Virus record (IMG/VR): IMGVR_UViG_3300023119_000916
Location: 1 to 21,579 of that record
Direction: 5' to 3' (one strand)
Source: a virus
Length of the DNA stretch: 21,579 bases
How positions within the stretch are numbered: the stretch's first letter is position 1; every line of letters starts with the position of its first letter. The notes under the pieces were generated by a model, which was not told the origin of the DNA, did no database searches, and was given only the letters and a program-made list of their open reading frames with translations. Below, in pieces: positions 7,148 through 13,981 of this stretch. The translations under genes were made by a program, and so were the position numbers.

Positions 7148-7158
7148 GTAAAGTATAT
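7141..7158. repeat. Dyad overlapping the -10 box (possible operator)
   Basis: ATATACT-GTAA-AGTATAT: seven-base arms around a four-base centre, covering the -10 box and the expected transcription start. It could be a repressor site or a 5' hairpin. The left half and centre (ATACTGTAAA, 7143-7152) repeat in the dyad at 6893-6912. Confidence 0.5.
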
Positions 7159-7180
7159 TGTGCAAAGGATAATTTAATTT

Positions 7181-7741
7181 ATGTTACCTAAACTACTTGT
7201 TGTTGGACACGGCAGGCATGGCAAAGATACCGTCTGTGAAATGCTAGAAAAATACGGCTATAGTTTTCAGTCTAGTTCTAAGTTCTGTTCAGAACTTTTT
7301 ATATTCAACGATTTAAAAGACAAGTACGGATACGCTAACGAAGAAGAGTGTTACGCAGATCGACACAATCATCGTACAGAGTGGTACAACATGATACACG
7401 ACTATTGTAAAGATGATTTGGCACGCCTTGGGCGTAACTTGTTTGCTCAAAATCAAATATACTGTGGACTACGTAACAAGCGTGAATTCTTTGCAATGCA
7501 AAACGAAGAAATTTTTGACTATGCTATTTGGGTAGATCGTACAGATCATTTACCAACTGAAGATCCTAGCTCAATGAGCATCGAACAGTGGATGTGCGAT
7601 TACACAATTGACAACAACGGCGATTTAAAACGATTAGAAAAGAATGTTGATGTACTAGTTCGTACTATCTTTAGAAATCGGGGACTAGGTCACCTTGCTT
7701 CCAACGCACCCCGTCCTTTTGAACTAGACGCTGACAATTAG
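7181..7741 (+). CDS. P-loop kinase, probably deoxynucleoside monophosphate kinase-like
   Basis: A 186-residue P-loop NTPase. The Walker A variant GHGRHGKDT (residues 9-17) is of the GxxxxGKD(S/T) kind seen in nucleoside/nucleotide kinases and phage dNMP kinases. The stretch DLARLGRNLFAQNQIYC, followed by LRNKREFFA, and the later IWVDRT are in keeping with that group. The role would be to phosphorylate dNMPs to feed phage DNA synthesis; the exact substrate cannot be told. It has its own near-consensus sigma70 promoter and an AAAGGA ribosome binding site, consistent with early expression although it sits among late genes. Its last 71 bases overlap the 3' end of the convergent HNH gene, so the C-terminus (LASNAPRPFELDADN) may have been reshaped by the arrival of that gene. 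Confidence 0.65.
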   Translation: MLPKLLVVGHGRHGKDTVCEMLEKYGYSFQSSSKFCSELFIFNDLKDKYGYANEEECYADRHNHRTEWYNMIHDYCKDDLARLGRNLFAQNQIYCGLRNKREFFAMQNEEIFDYAIWVDRTDHLPTEDPSSMSIEQWMCDYTIDNNGDLKRLEKNVDVLVRTIFRNRGLGHLASNAPRPFELDADN

Positions 7742-8006
7742 CACACACAGTTTTTAGATTGCTAGGTCGACAGTTTTCTAAATTTCCGTCAATATGAAAT
7801 ACATTAAACTGTTCTGGATGTCTTGACTGAAATCCGCATTTTTCGCAAGTATCTTTTTTTGTATATCCTGCTTGTTTCCATTTAGGTATTCCATTACCTA
7901 ACCCGTTGCGCAAACAACTTTCACAGAGTTTACGATAGTAAGTTTTGTTGCCTTTTTTATAATTTATAGCAGCAGGACGGTGTCCACATAAGCATAATGG
8001 TCTCAT
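7671..8006 (-). CDS. HNH/zinc-binding endonuclease-like protein
   Basis: A 111-residue protein with four cysteine pairs: CLC (5,7), CESC (28,31), CEKC (54,57) and CANC (88,91). The core FHIDGNLENCRPSNLKTVC has the HNH-type spacing His71-x-Asp73, an intermediate Asn, and Asn83-Leu84. It should therefore be a small HNH nuclease of the phage type, possibly a free-standing homing endonuclease; the target is unknown. It is the only minus-strand gene between 6085 and the right end, converges on the kinase gene with a 71-base overlap, and starts four bases after a GCTAAATA late-promoter-like octamer with no Shine-Dalgarno sequence. These traits suggest insertion as a mobile gene. The zinc and HNH motifs are clear; active homing is inference. 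Confidence 0.78.
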   Translation of the reverse strand: MRPLCLCGHRPAAINYKKGNKTYYRKLCESCLRNGLGNGIPKWKQAGYTKKDTCEKCGFQSRHPEQFNVFHIDGNLENCRPSNLKTVCANCQRLVQKDGVRWKQGDLVPDF

Positions 8007-8010
8007 ATTG

Positions 8011-8018
8011 TATTTAGC
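8011..8018 (-). promoter_or_regulatory. Late-promoter-like octamer of the HNH gene
   Basis: GCTAAATA on the minus strand, two mismatches from TATAAATA, four bases (CAAT) before the ATG at 8006. An identical octamer on the plus strand at 8074-8081 serves the tail sheath. Confidence 0.5.
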
Positions 8019-8073
8019 TCACCTTTTCGGTCCCTTTTTCTATGGCATAACTGCTATATTTTCTGATCCAAGT

Positions 8074-8081
8074 GCTAAATA
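8074..8081 (+). promoter_or_regulatory. Late-promoter-like octamer of the tail sheath gene
   Basis: GCTAAATA on the plus strand, followed by a 38-base leader with an AGGAG ribosome binding site (8107-8111) before the ATG at 8120. Weaker match than the other late promoters. Confidence 0.5.
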
Positions 8082-8119
8082 CATGTAACAGAATACCCAT
8101 CCAGATAGGAGAATATAAA

Positions 8120-11100
8120 ATGGCATTAGTATCACCAGGTGTACAGGTTAGCGTAGTAGATGAAAGTTTCTACACACCCGCTGAACCAGGTACAGTTCCA
8201 GTTATCTTCTGTGCAACGGCACAAGATAAAACAAATGCTTCGGGTTCAGGCACTGCGCCAGGCACACTAGCACAAAATGCTGGTAAGCCTTACTTAATGA
8301 CTTCGCAACGTGACCTGGCAGAAACATTTGGCGATCCAATTTTTCAAATTGACGCAAATAATAATCCAATTCACGGTAGTGAATTAAATGAATATGGTTT
8401 ACAAGCAGCATACTCATTTTTAGGAGTAAGTAACAGAGCTTGGGTTGTTAGAGCAGGAATTGACTTAGGATCATTAACACCAAGGTCATCTGTTCCAACA
8501 GCAGATCCAGAAGACGGAACATATTGGTTAGATACAGCTTCAACATTGTTTGGTATCCAAGAATGGAACAATGCGCCAATAGATATTAATGGCGGCCAGA
8601 CATTTACTAATAAGATTCCATTAGTAATCACTAACGCTGCTCAAACCGAAGACGCTTCAGATGATAACGGAACTGTTGTAAAACGTCCTTTAGCATCCAT
8701 TGGTGAAATTGGCGATTATGCAGTAGTTGCTGTTACTAACCTTAATACATTTTGGTATAGAGAATCCGGCGGTACTTGGGTTGAATTAGGTAGTGATGCG
8801 TGGCGTGATGCGTGGCCAGCAGTAACTGGTACTAAATCAGCAGCACCAGCAACAGGTAATTTTACAATTGATGGTTCTCCAGTTAGTTGGACAGGTGCAT
8901 CAACTATGACAGATGTTGCACAAGGAATTAATAGTACTATTCCTTTAGGTTTCCGTGCAGGAGTTGTTAACGGAAAAATTGCAATTTACACTGACGGTAC
9001 GGTAAGCGGACCTGATTCTTCATTAGCTGGTTCATTTAGCATTTCTGAAGCAGGTGGAACAACTACGCTTGATGCATTAGGTATTGAGAGCGGAACATAT
9101 CATGCACCAGCATTACAAATTAGTAGACATACTAGTGTTCCAGAATTTAAAGACACTGATACTTACAATAGACCTACTGGTAGTATTTGGATTAAAACAA
9201 CTACACCAAATGCAGGCGCACGTTGGAGAGTAAAGCAGTGGAACGATAACACAAGATTATGGGAAGACATTGAAGCACCTATCTATGATACTGCACAAGA
9301 TGCATTAGTACAATTAGATAGAACAGGCGGCGGTGAAAATTTAACTATTGGTGATTTATTCATTAATAGTAACGTTGCACAAGACGAACTTCCATTAGGT
9401 ACTTTTAAAATTATGCGCAGAGCAGCAGTTGGTTCAACTGCCGTAAGAACTGCAAAAATTACCGATGGAAAATTTGGTAACGGAACTGTTTACAATTTCC
9501 AAATTGAAGCAACAGCACCTGGAGATGCTAATTTCTCATCCCCAGTATATGTACAATTTACTGGTTCCGGTGACGGCGCAACAGACGCTATTGCTATAGC
9601 CGGAGCAATTACAAACGCAGGAGTTTCATATGTAAGTGCTGATGTAGATAGTGCAGACAGAGTTATTATTAAACATTCAAAAGGCGGCGAGATGCGTTTA
9701 ACAGACGGTCAAGGTGCATTTGCATGTTTTGTTTTATTTGGATTATCAGCGTTTGATGTAGATGATGCAACTACAACACAATTTTTAATAGACGAGCCTG
9801 GTGTTGATAACAGTTCAGGAACTTTGCAATTTAGAGCAAGTAACTGGTTACCACTAGTATATACACCAAGTGCAACACCATTAACACAAGCTGCACAAGA
9901 CGGAACATTATGGTATAACTCAATTGTCGACGAAGTTGATATTATGATTAACGATGGCGAAAAATGGGTTGGTTATCATAACTTTAATGCAGATTATCAA
10001 GACTGTGATCCAGCAGGACCAATTGTTCGTGCAACACAGCCTACTAAACAAACTGATAGTTCAGAACTAGTTGACGGTGATCTTTGGATTGATACTAGTG
10101 ATTTAGAAAACTATCCAGTAATTTATCGTTACAGAAAACTTACTGACAAGTGGGAATTAATTGATAACGGTGATCAAACAACTGAAAACGGTATTGTGTT
10201 TGCAGATGCACGTTGGGGAACTAGCGGAGCAAATGGAAATACTCAAGCTGACATTGTAGATTTGTTAACAGAAAACTATGTTGATTTTGATTGCCCAGAT
10301 CCAGACTTATTTCCAAAAGGAATGATGCTGTTTAATACTCGTCGTTCAGGATTTAATGTTAAGCGTTATGTATCAGACTATGTTGATAGTGGCGCACAAA
10401 ACATTAGAATGAACAACGAAGAACAAGCTAACTACGGTGATGCATCTACTGGTGTATATGATCGTTGGGTTACTGAATCAGCTAACCAAGTTGACGGCTC
10501 AGGTAGTTTTGGACGTAAAGCACAACGTAAAGTTATTTTACAAGCAATGCAAGCAGTTATCAATAATAACGACGATGTACGTGACGATGAATCACGCATC
10601 TTTAACTTGATATCAGCACCAGCATATCCAGAACTAATTGGCGAACTAATTAATCTAAACTACGATAGAGGTTTAACTGGTTTTGTTGTTGGAGATAGTC
10701 CTGCAAGATTAACACCAGATGCAACTTCATTAAACGAATGGGCAACAAACGCTCGCTCAGTAGTTGAAGATAATGACGACGGCTTAGTAAGTAGAGATGA
10801 ATACTTGGCAATGTTTTATCCATGGGGCTTTACAAGTGACAACGTAGGTAACAATATTGTTGTTCCGCCAAGTCACATGATGCTAAGAACTATTGCATTA
10901 AGTGATCAAGTTAGCTATCCATGGTTTGCACCAGCAGGTACAAGACGTGGCGGTGTAACTAATGCAAGCTCAACAGGGTTTATTACTAGCGAAGGTGAGT
11001 TTTCAAGTGTTGCACTAAATGAAGGTCAACGTGATACATTATACTCACAAGGCGTAAATCCAATTACATTTATTACTGGTGCAGGTCTTGTTAACTTTGG

Positions 11101-11452
11101 ACAGAAAACTCGAGCAAGAGGTACAAGTTCTCTAGATAGAATTAACGTAGCACGTTTAGTAATTTACTTACGTAGCCAGTTAAATCAATTAGCTAAACCT
11201 TATATCTTTGAACCAAACGATAAAATTACACGTGATGAGATCAAAGGTCAAACTGAGAGCTTGTTATTAGAACTTGTAGGACAGAGAGCACTTTATGACT
11301 TCTTAGTTGTATGTGACGAAACCAACAACACTCCTGCAAGAGTTGATCGTAATGAACTATATGTTGATATTGCGATTGAACCTGTTAAGAGTATTGAGTT
11401 CATCTATATTCCACTACGTTTGAAAAACACCGGTGAAATAGCAGGACTTTAA
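8120..11452 (+). CDS. 18: Contractile tail sheath protein (T4 gp18-like), greatly enlarged
   Basis: The polymerising sheath subunit of the contractile tail. The N-terminus MALVSPGVQVSVVDESFY and the C-terminal 230 residues (from about NARSVVEDNDDGLVSRDEY through YPWFAPAGTRRGGV, GVNPITFITGAGLVNFGQKT, RGTSSLDRINVARLVIYL, and IYIPLRLKN near the end) are typical of the gp18 family. The length is about 1110 residues against 659 in T4. The excess lies in the middle, where a Gly/Trp module recurs at least four times around Trp136, Trp357, Trp598 and Trp656 (DGTYWLDT, TGSIWIKT, DGTLWYNS, DGDLWIDT), each followed by a second Trp in a W-x-x-I/Y-like end. I start it at the ATG after AGGAG; the upstream GTG at 8072 overlaps the promoter octamer and adds an unlikely leader. 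Confidence 0.9.
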   Translation: MALVSPGVQVSVVDESFYTPAEPGTVPVIFCATAQDKTNASGSGTAPGTLAQNAGKPYLMTSQRDLAETFGDPIFQIDANNNPIHGSELNEYGLQAAYSFLGVSNRAWVVRAGIDLGSLTPRSSVPTADPEDGTYWLDTASTLFGIQEWNNAPIDINGGQTFTNKIPLVITNAAQTEDASDDNGTVVKRPLASIGEIGDYAVVAVTNLNTFWYRESGGTWVELGSDAWRDAWPAVTGTKSAAPATGNFTIDGSPVSWTGASTMTDVAQGINSTIPLGFRAGVVNGKIAIYTDGTVSGPDSSLAGSFSISEAGGTTTLDALGIESGTYHAPALQISRHTSVPEFKDTDTYNRPTGSIWIKTTTPNAGARWRVKQWNDNTRLWEDIEAPIYDTAQDALVQLDRTGGGENLTIGDLFINSNVAQDELPLGTFKIMRRAAVGSTAVRTAKITDGKFGNGTVYNFQIEATAPGDANFSSPVYVQFTGSGDGATDAIAIAGAITNAGVSYVSADVDSADRVIIKHSKGGEMRLTDGQGAFACFVLFGLSAFDVDDATTTQFLIDEPGVDNSSGTLQFRASNWLPLVYTPSATPLTQAAQDGTLWYNSIVDEVDIMINDGEKWVGYHNFNADYQDCDPAGPIVRATQPTKQTDSSELVDGDLWIDTSDLENYPVIYRYRKLTDKWELIDNGDQTTENGIVFADARWGTSGANGNTQADIVDLLTENYVDFDCPDPDLFPKGMMLFNTRRSGFNVKRYVSDYVDSGAQNIRMNNEEQANYGDASTGVYDRWVTESANQVDGSGSFGRKAQRKVILQAMQAVINNNDDVRDDESRIFNLISAPAYPELIGELINLNYDRGLTGFVVGDSPARLTPDATSLNEWATNARSVVEDNDDGLVSRDEYLAMFYPWGFTSDNVGNNIVVPPSHMMLRTIALSDQVSYPWFAPAGTRRGGVTNASSTGFITSEGEFSSVALNEGQRDTLYSQGVNPITFITGAGLVNFGQKTRARGTSSLDRINVARLVIYLRSQLNQLAKPYIFEPNDKITRDEIKGQTESLLLELVGQRALYDFLVVCDETNNTPARVDRNELYVDIAIEPVKSIEFIYIPLRLKNTGEIAGL

Positions 11453-11455
11453 TAT

Positions 11456-11463
11456 GATAAATA
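11456..11463 (+). promoter_or_regulatory. T4-type late promoter of the tail tube gene
   Basis: GATAAATA, starting three bases after the sheath stop codon and 23 bases before the tube ATG. The leader carries AGGAG at 11474-11478, eight bases from the ATG. A separate promoter fits the need for large amounts of tube protein. Confidence 0.75.
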
Positions 11464-11486
11464 CTATTGAATTAGGAGCAATATAA

Positions 11487-12113
11487 ATGGCAATTTCAAC
11501 ACTATCAAAAATTTCAGTACCGTTAGCTGGCGGAGATTCTGCAAGTAACCAAGGTTTGTTGATGCCGAAGCTCCAGTATCGCTTTAGAGTGTCGCTGGAA
11601 AACTTTGGTGTTTCAACACCGACTACTGAACTTACCAAGCAGGTAATTGATGTTACTCGACCAACGGTTGCATTTGAGCCAATGGAGATCCATGCGTACA
11701 ACTCAAAAGCATACTTAGCAGGTAAGCACACATGGTCACCGATTACATTGAACTTACGTGAAGATGTAAACAATGCTGTACAGAAACTAGTTGGCGAACA
11801 GTTACAGAAACAGTTTGACTTCTTTGAACAGTCAAGTGCAGCATCAGGACAAGATTATAAATTTACAACTAGAATTGAAATCTTAGACGGTGGTAATGGT
11901 GTACATACACCAAATGTTTTAGAAACATTTGAACTATATGGTTGTTTTGTAACAAATGCTAACTATAATACTTTAGCATATCAAAACAATGAGCCAGTAT
12001 CAGTTACATTAGAAATCCAATACGATAACGCTATCCAAACACCTACAGATACAGGAATTGGCACAGCAGTTGGACGTACAATTGGAAGTCTAATTACTGG
12101 CGGCGGCGCTTAA
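11487..12113 (+). CDS. 19: Tail tube protein (T4 gp19-like)
   Basis: The major subunit of the inner tail tube. The 208-residue protein has the layout of the gp19 family: an N-terminal strand region (MPKLQYRFRVSLENFG), a segment QVIDVTRPTVAFEPMEIHAY leading to the conserved loop KAYLAGKHTWSPITLNLRED, and a C-terminal part with TFELYGCFVTNANYNTLAYQ and VSVTLEIQYDNAIQT. T4 gp19 (163 residues) has the matching INVAGDRTFDDWTVTVMND and GLWPTNVGELQLDW elements. It directly follows the sheath gene, as in T4, has its own late promoter and strong ribosome binding site, and is followed by an intrinsic terminator, so it is probably an independently and highly expressed unit. A Gly-rich C-terminal tail (LITGGGA) is extra. 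Confidence 0.88.
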   Translation: MAISTLSKISVPLAGGDSASNQGLLMPKLQYRFRVSLENFGVSTPTTELTKQVIDVTRPTVAFEPMEIHAYNSKAYLAGKHTWSPITLNLREDVNNAVQKLVGEQLQKQFDFFEQSSAASGQDYKFTTRIEILDGGNGVHTPNVLETFELYGCFVTNANYNTLAYQNNEPVSVTLEIQYDNAIQTPTDTGIGTAVGRTIGSLITGGGA

Positions 12114-12133
12114 AAGTTAATTTAAACTTTGAT

Positions 12134-12162
12134 AAAAAGGGAGCAACATTGCTCCCTTTTTT
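12134..12162 (+). terminator. Intrinsic terminator after the tail tube gene
   Basis: AAAAAGGGAGCA, a four-base ACAT loop, and TGCTCCCTTTTT form a 12-bp stem (seven G/C-containing core pairs) running into a T tract. It ends the sheath/tube unit just before the next late promoter. Confidence 0.9.
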
Positions 12163-12187
12163 ATTATCTGCGTACATAATAGATATG

Positions 12188-12195
12188 GATAAATA
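12188..12195 (+). promoter_or_regulatory. T4-type late promoter with start codon five bases downstream
   Basis: GATAAATA followed by TTAGT and the ATG at 12201. No Shine-Dalgarno sequence fits between them, and transcription should begin at or beside the ATG. Confidence 0.75.
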
Positions 12196-12200
12196 TTAGT

Positions 12201-13508
12201 ATGGCAGCAACATCAAATGGATTCTTAGATAATTTAGTAAATGGGCTTTTAGGACCTAAAGGCACAATGGCAGACTGGCAACACGCTAGTCGTCTTTATG
12301 TTGACGGCAATTTAAAACTTGCTCCAAAATCAAAATTTCTATATCATACATATTTTCAATTAGATCCAATTGTTAGGAGTATTTTACCAGAATTAAAAGA
12401 CAAGCATAATTTAGAAATAGGCATGCTTGTAAAGTCTGCAGACTTGCCTAGATTTACAGCAAATGTTGAAACACGTAACAAGTATAATAGAAAAAAGAAT
12501 ATACAAACTGCTATACAGTATGAACCTATAACTATTACATTCCACGATGATAACTATGGTGTAACTACTGCATTGTTAGAAGCATATTATAGATACTATT
12601 ATGCTGACGCAGGTTATGGACGTATGCCAGGAGCATTTAATAAAGCTGGTTCAGGTGATAATACATACAAAGGTGCTGGAGCCAATCAATACAAGTTTGG
12701 TTTAGATAATAATATTTCAGTACCATTTTTTCAAAATATACAAATTAGCCAATTAGCTAGAAGAACTTATACTACATATACTTTAGTAAATCCAATTATT
12801 ACAAATTGGAATCATGATTCAGTTGATAACTCAGACGCAGCTACGCCTATGCAAAATACTATAACAGTAGCATATGAAGCAGTACATTATTCTAGAGGAC
12901 CAAGTGACGGCAATAATCCTGAACAACCAGGACCAACTGGATTTGGAGAACCAGAACATTACGATAGACAACCCTCGCCTATCTCATTATTAGGCGGAGG
13001 TGTGTTAAGTTTAGAAAGTGCATTTGGTGCAGGCGCAGACTTAGCCGACTTTATATCGAAAGGTCAAGGGTTTAGTAGTCCATTAGAAGCAGGACTTGCA
13101 GCATTTCAATTAATACGAGGTCTTGAAAATTTAACTTCGGAAGGTATAAGAGAAGAAGGTATAAATTTATTAGAAGATACATTAGGTGATATTGCAGGCA
13201 CTAATGTTAGTGGTGTAGCAAATACAATTATACCTAAAAATAATGGCACAGGCGGTACAGCAAGTTTAACTACTGGTACTAGTATAAACACTTCTACATC
13301 ATCTAATTCTGTAGTTGCTACATCAACAACTAAACAACTACTTATAGATAATCCAGTAGCCCTTGAAGATGCAGCAAAAGATCTTTTCAAAAATGATTTT
13401 TTAACTGGAGGCGGCACTGGAGGTGTTAATGGTATTAATTCTGCTTGGAATGGATTACCAGATGGCACTAAACAACTTTATAGAGACAGGGCGTTAGATA
13501 TAGCATGA
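12201..13508 (+). CDS. Probable tail tube/baseplate structural protein (gp19-like N-terminal domain)
   Basis: A 435-residue protein I do not recognise as a named T4 gene. Residues about 60-150 look like a tail-tube beta-barrel: LPELKDKHNLEIGMLVKSAD, then LPRFTANVETRNKYNRKKNI, and YEPITITFHDDNYGVTTALL. This matches the order found in gp19-fold proteins (hydrophobic strand, alpha-loop, 'ITITFHDD' strand). The rest is low complexity, rich in Gly, Asn, Thr and Ser, and ends in a helical segment. A tube-initiating or baseplate-tube adaptor (the T4 gp48/gp54 role) is plausible because the gene follows sheath and tube and precedes a fibre-like gene; a minor tube protein is the alternative. It is probably read from a leaderless late message and overlaps the next gene by ATGA. 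Confidence 0.5.
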   Translation: MAATSNGFLDNLVNGLLGPKGTMADWQHASRLYVDGNLKLAPKSKFLYHTYFQLDPIVRSILPELKDKHNLEIGMLVKSADLPRFTANVETRNKYNRKKNIQTAIQYEPITITFHDDNYGVTTALLEAYYRYYYADAGYGRMPGAFNKAGSGDNTYKGAGANQYKFGLDNNISVPFFQNIQISQLARRTYTTYTLVNPIITNWNHDSVDNSDAATPMQNTITVAYEAVHYSRGPSDGNNPEQPGPTGFGEPEHYDRQPSPISLLGGGVLSLESAFGAGADLADFISKGQGFSSPLEAGLAAFQLIRGLENLTSEGIREEGINLLEDTLGDIAGTNVSGVANTIIPKNNGTGGTASLTTGTSINTSTSSNSVVATSTTKQLLIDNPVALEDAAKDLFKNDFLTGGGTGGVNGINSAWNGLPDGTKQLYRDRALDIA

Positions 13509-13978
13509 GCAATAGTGGATTACCAGTAAAAAATATTTCTAAAAGAAGTGATGAAGATGTTCGTTACTTTTTTGATAGATATTATACAAAAACAATAAAC
13601 TTTAATGACAACGATCTAAATTCAGTAGTTGGCTTTTTTGAATCAAAAGGGTTTGATAAAAGTAGTGCAATTTCAGTAAGTGTTGTATTGCTCCAACAAG
13701 CAAAATTAGATAACATAAAAATTTTTAAACTACTTGACACATTAAAAGGATACAAAGATTTACAACTAAGTGCAGTAGTAGCAGAAGTCTTAAATTATAA
13801 TAGAAAGCGTACTAGCGCAGTAGGATTTAAAAGACAAAACACAGAAAATAGACTAGAAAAAAGAAATATAATTGAAGGATCCCCAGCACCTGTTATAATA
13901 AATAGTGAAGTTGAGAATAACTTTAGTGCAACTGGATTTACATTTGATTCTAGAACTATCACTTTGGACGGAGTATAA
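13505..13978 (+). CDS. Uncharacterised protein, probable virion/baseplate component
   Basis: The 157-residue product has no family I can name. Residues 15-100 look helical and regular (DEDVRYFFDRYYTKTINFND, then LNSVVGFFESKGFDKSSAIS, then KLLDTLKGYKDL), followed by a basic linker with many Arg/Asn and a C-terminal beta-like tail VIINSEVENNFSATGFTFDS. There are no membrane segments, signal peptide or cysteines. Start and stop overlap or abut both neighbours (ATGA with the tube-like gene, three bases to the fibre-like gene), so it belongs to the same late unit. By position it may be a chaperone or adaptor for the fibre or baseplate; that is inference only. Confidence 0.6.
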   Translation: MSNSGLPVKNISKRSDEDVRYFFDRYYTKTINFNDNDLNSVVGFFESKGFDKSSAISVSVVLLQQAKLDNIKIFKLLDTLKGYKDLQLSAVVAEVLNYNRKRTSAVGFKRQNTENRLEKRNIIEGSPAPVIINSEVENNFSATGFTFDSRTITLDGV

Positions 13979-13981
13979 CAT

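Noticed and set aside
8072-8119. GTG start adding 16 residues to the tail sheath
   Set aside because: The GTG overlaps the promoter octamer, whereas the ATG at 8120 has an AGGAG at proper distance and begins with the typical sheath N-terminus.
13106-13468. Minus-strand open frame opposite the tube-like gene, and similar ones at 11414-11773, 13795-14064, 14806-15183, 8202-8631, 15796-16791, 16961-17182, 17588-17788, 18477-18782, 19075-19311, 19554-19751 and 21307-21576
   Set aside because: All lie opposite well-supported genes, have no ribosome binding site or promoter, and read as low-complexity protein typical of antisense frames in AT-rich coding DNA.
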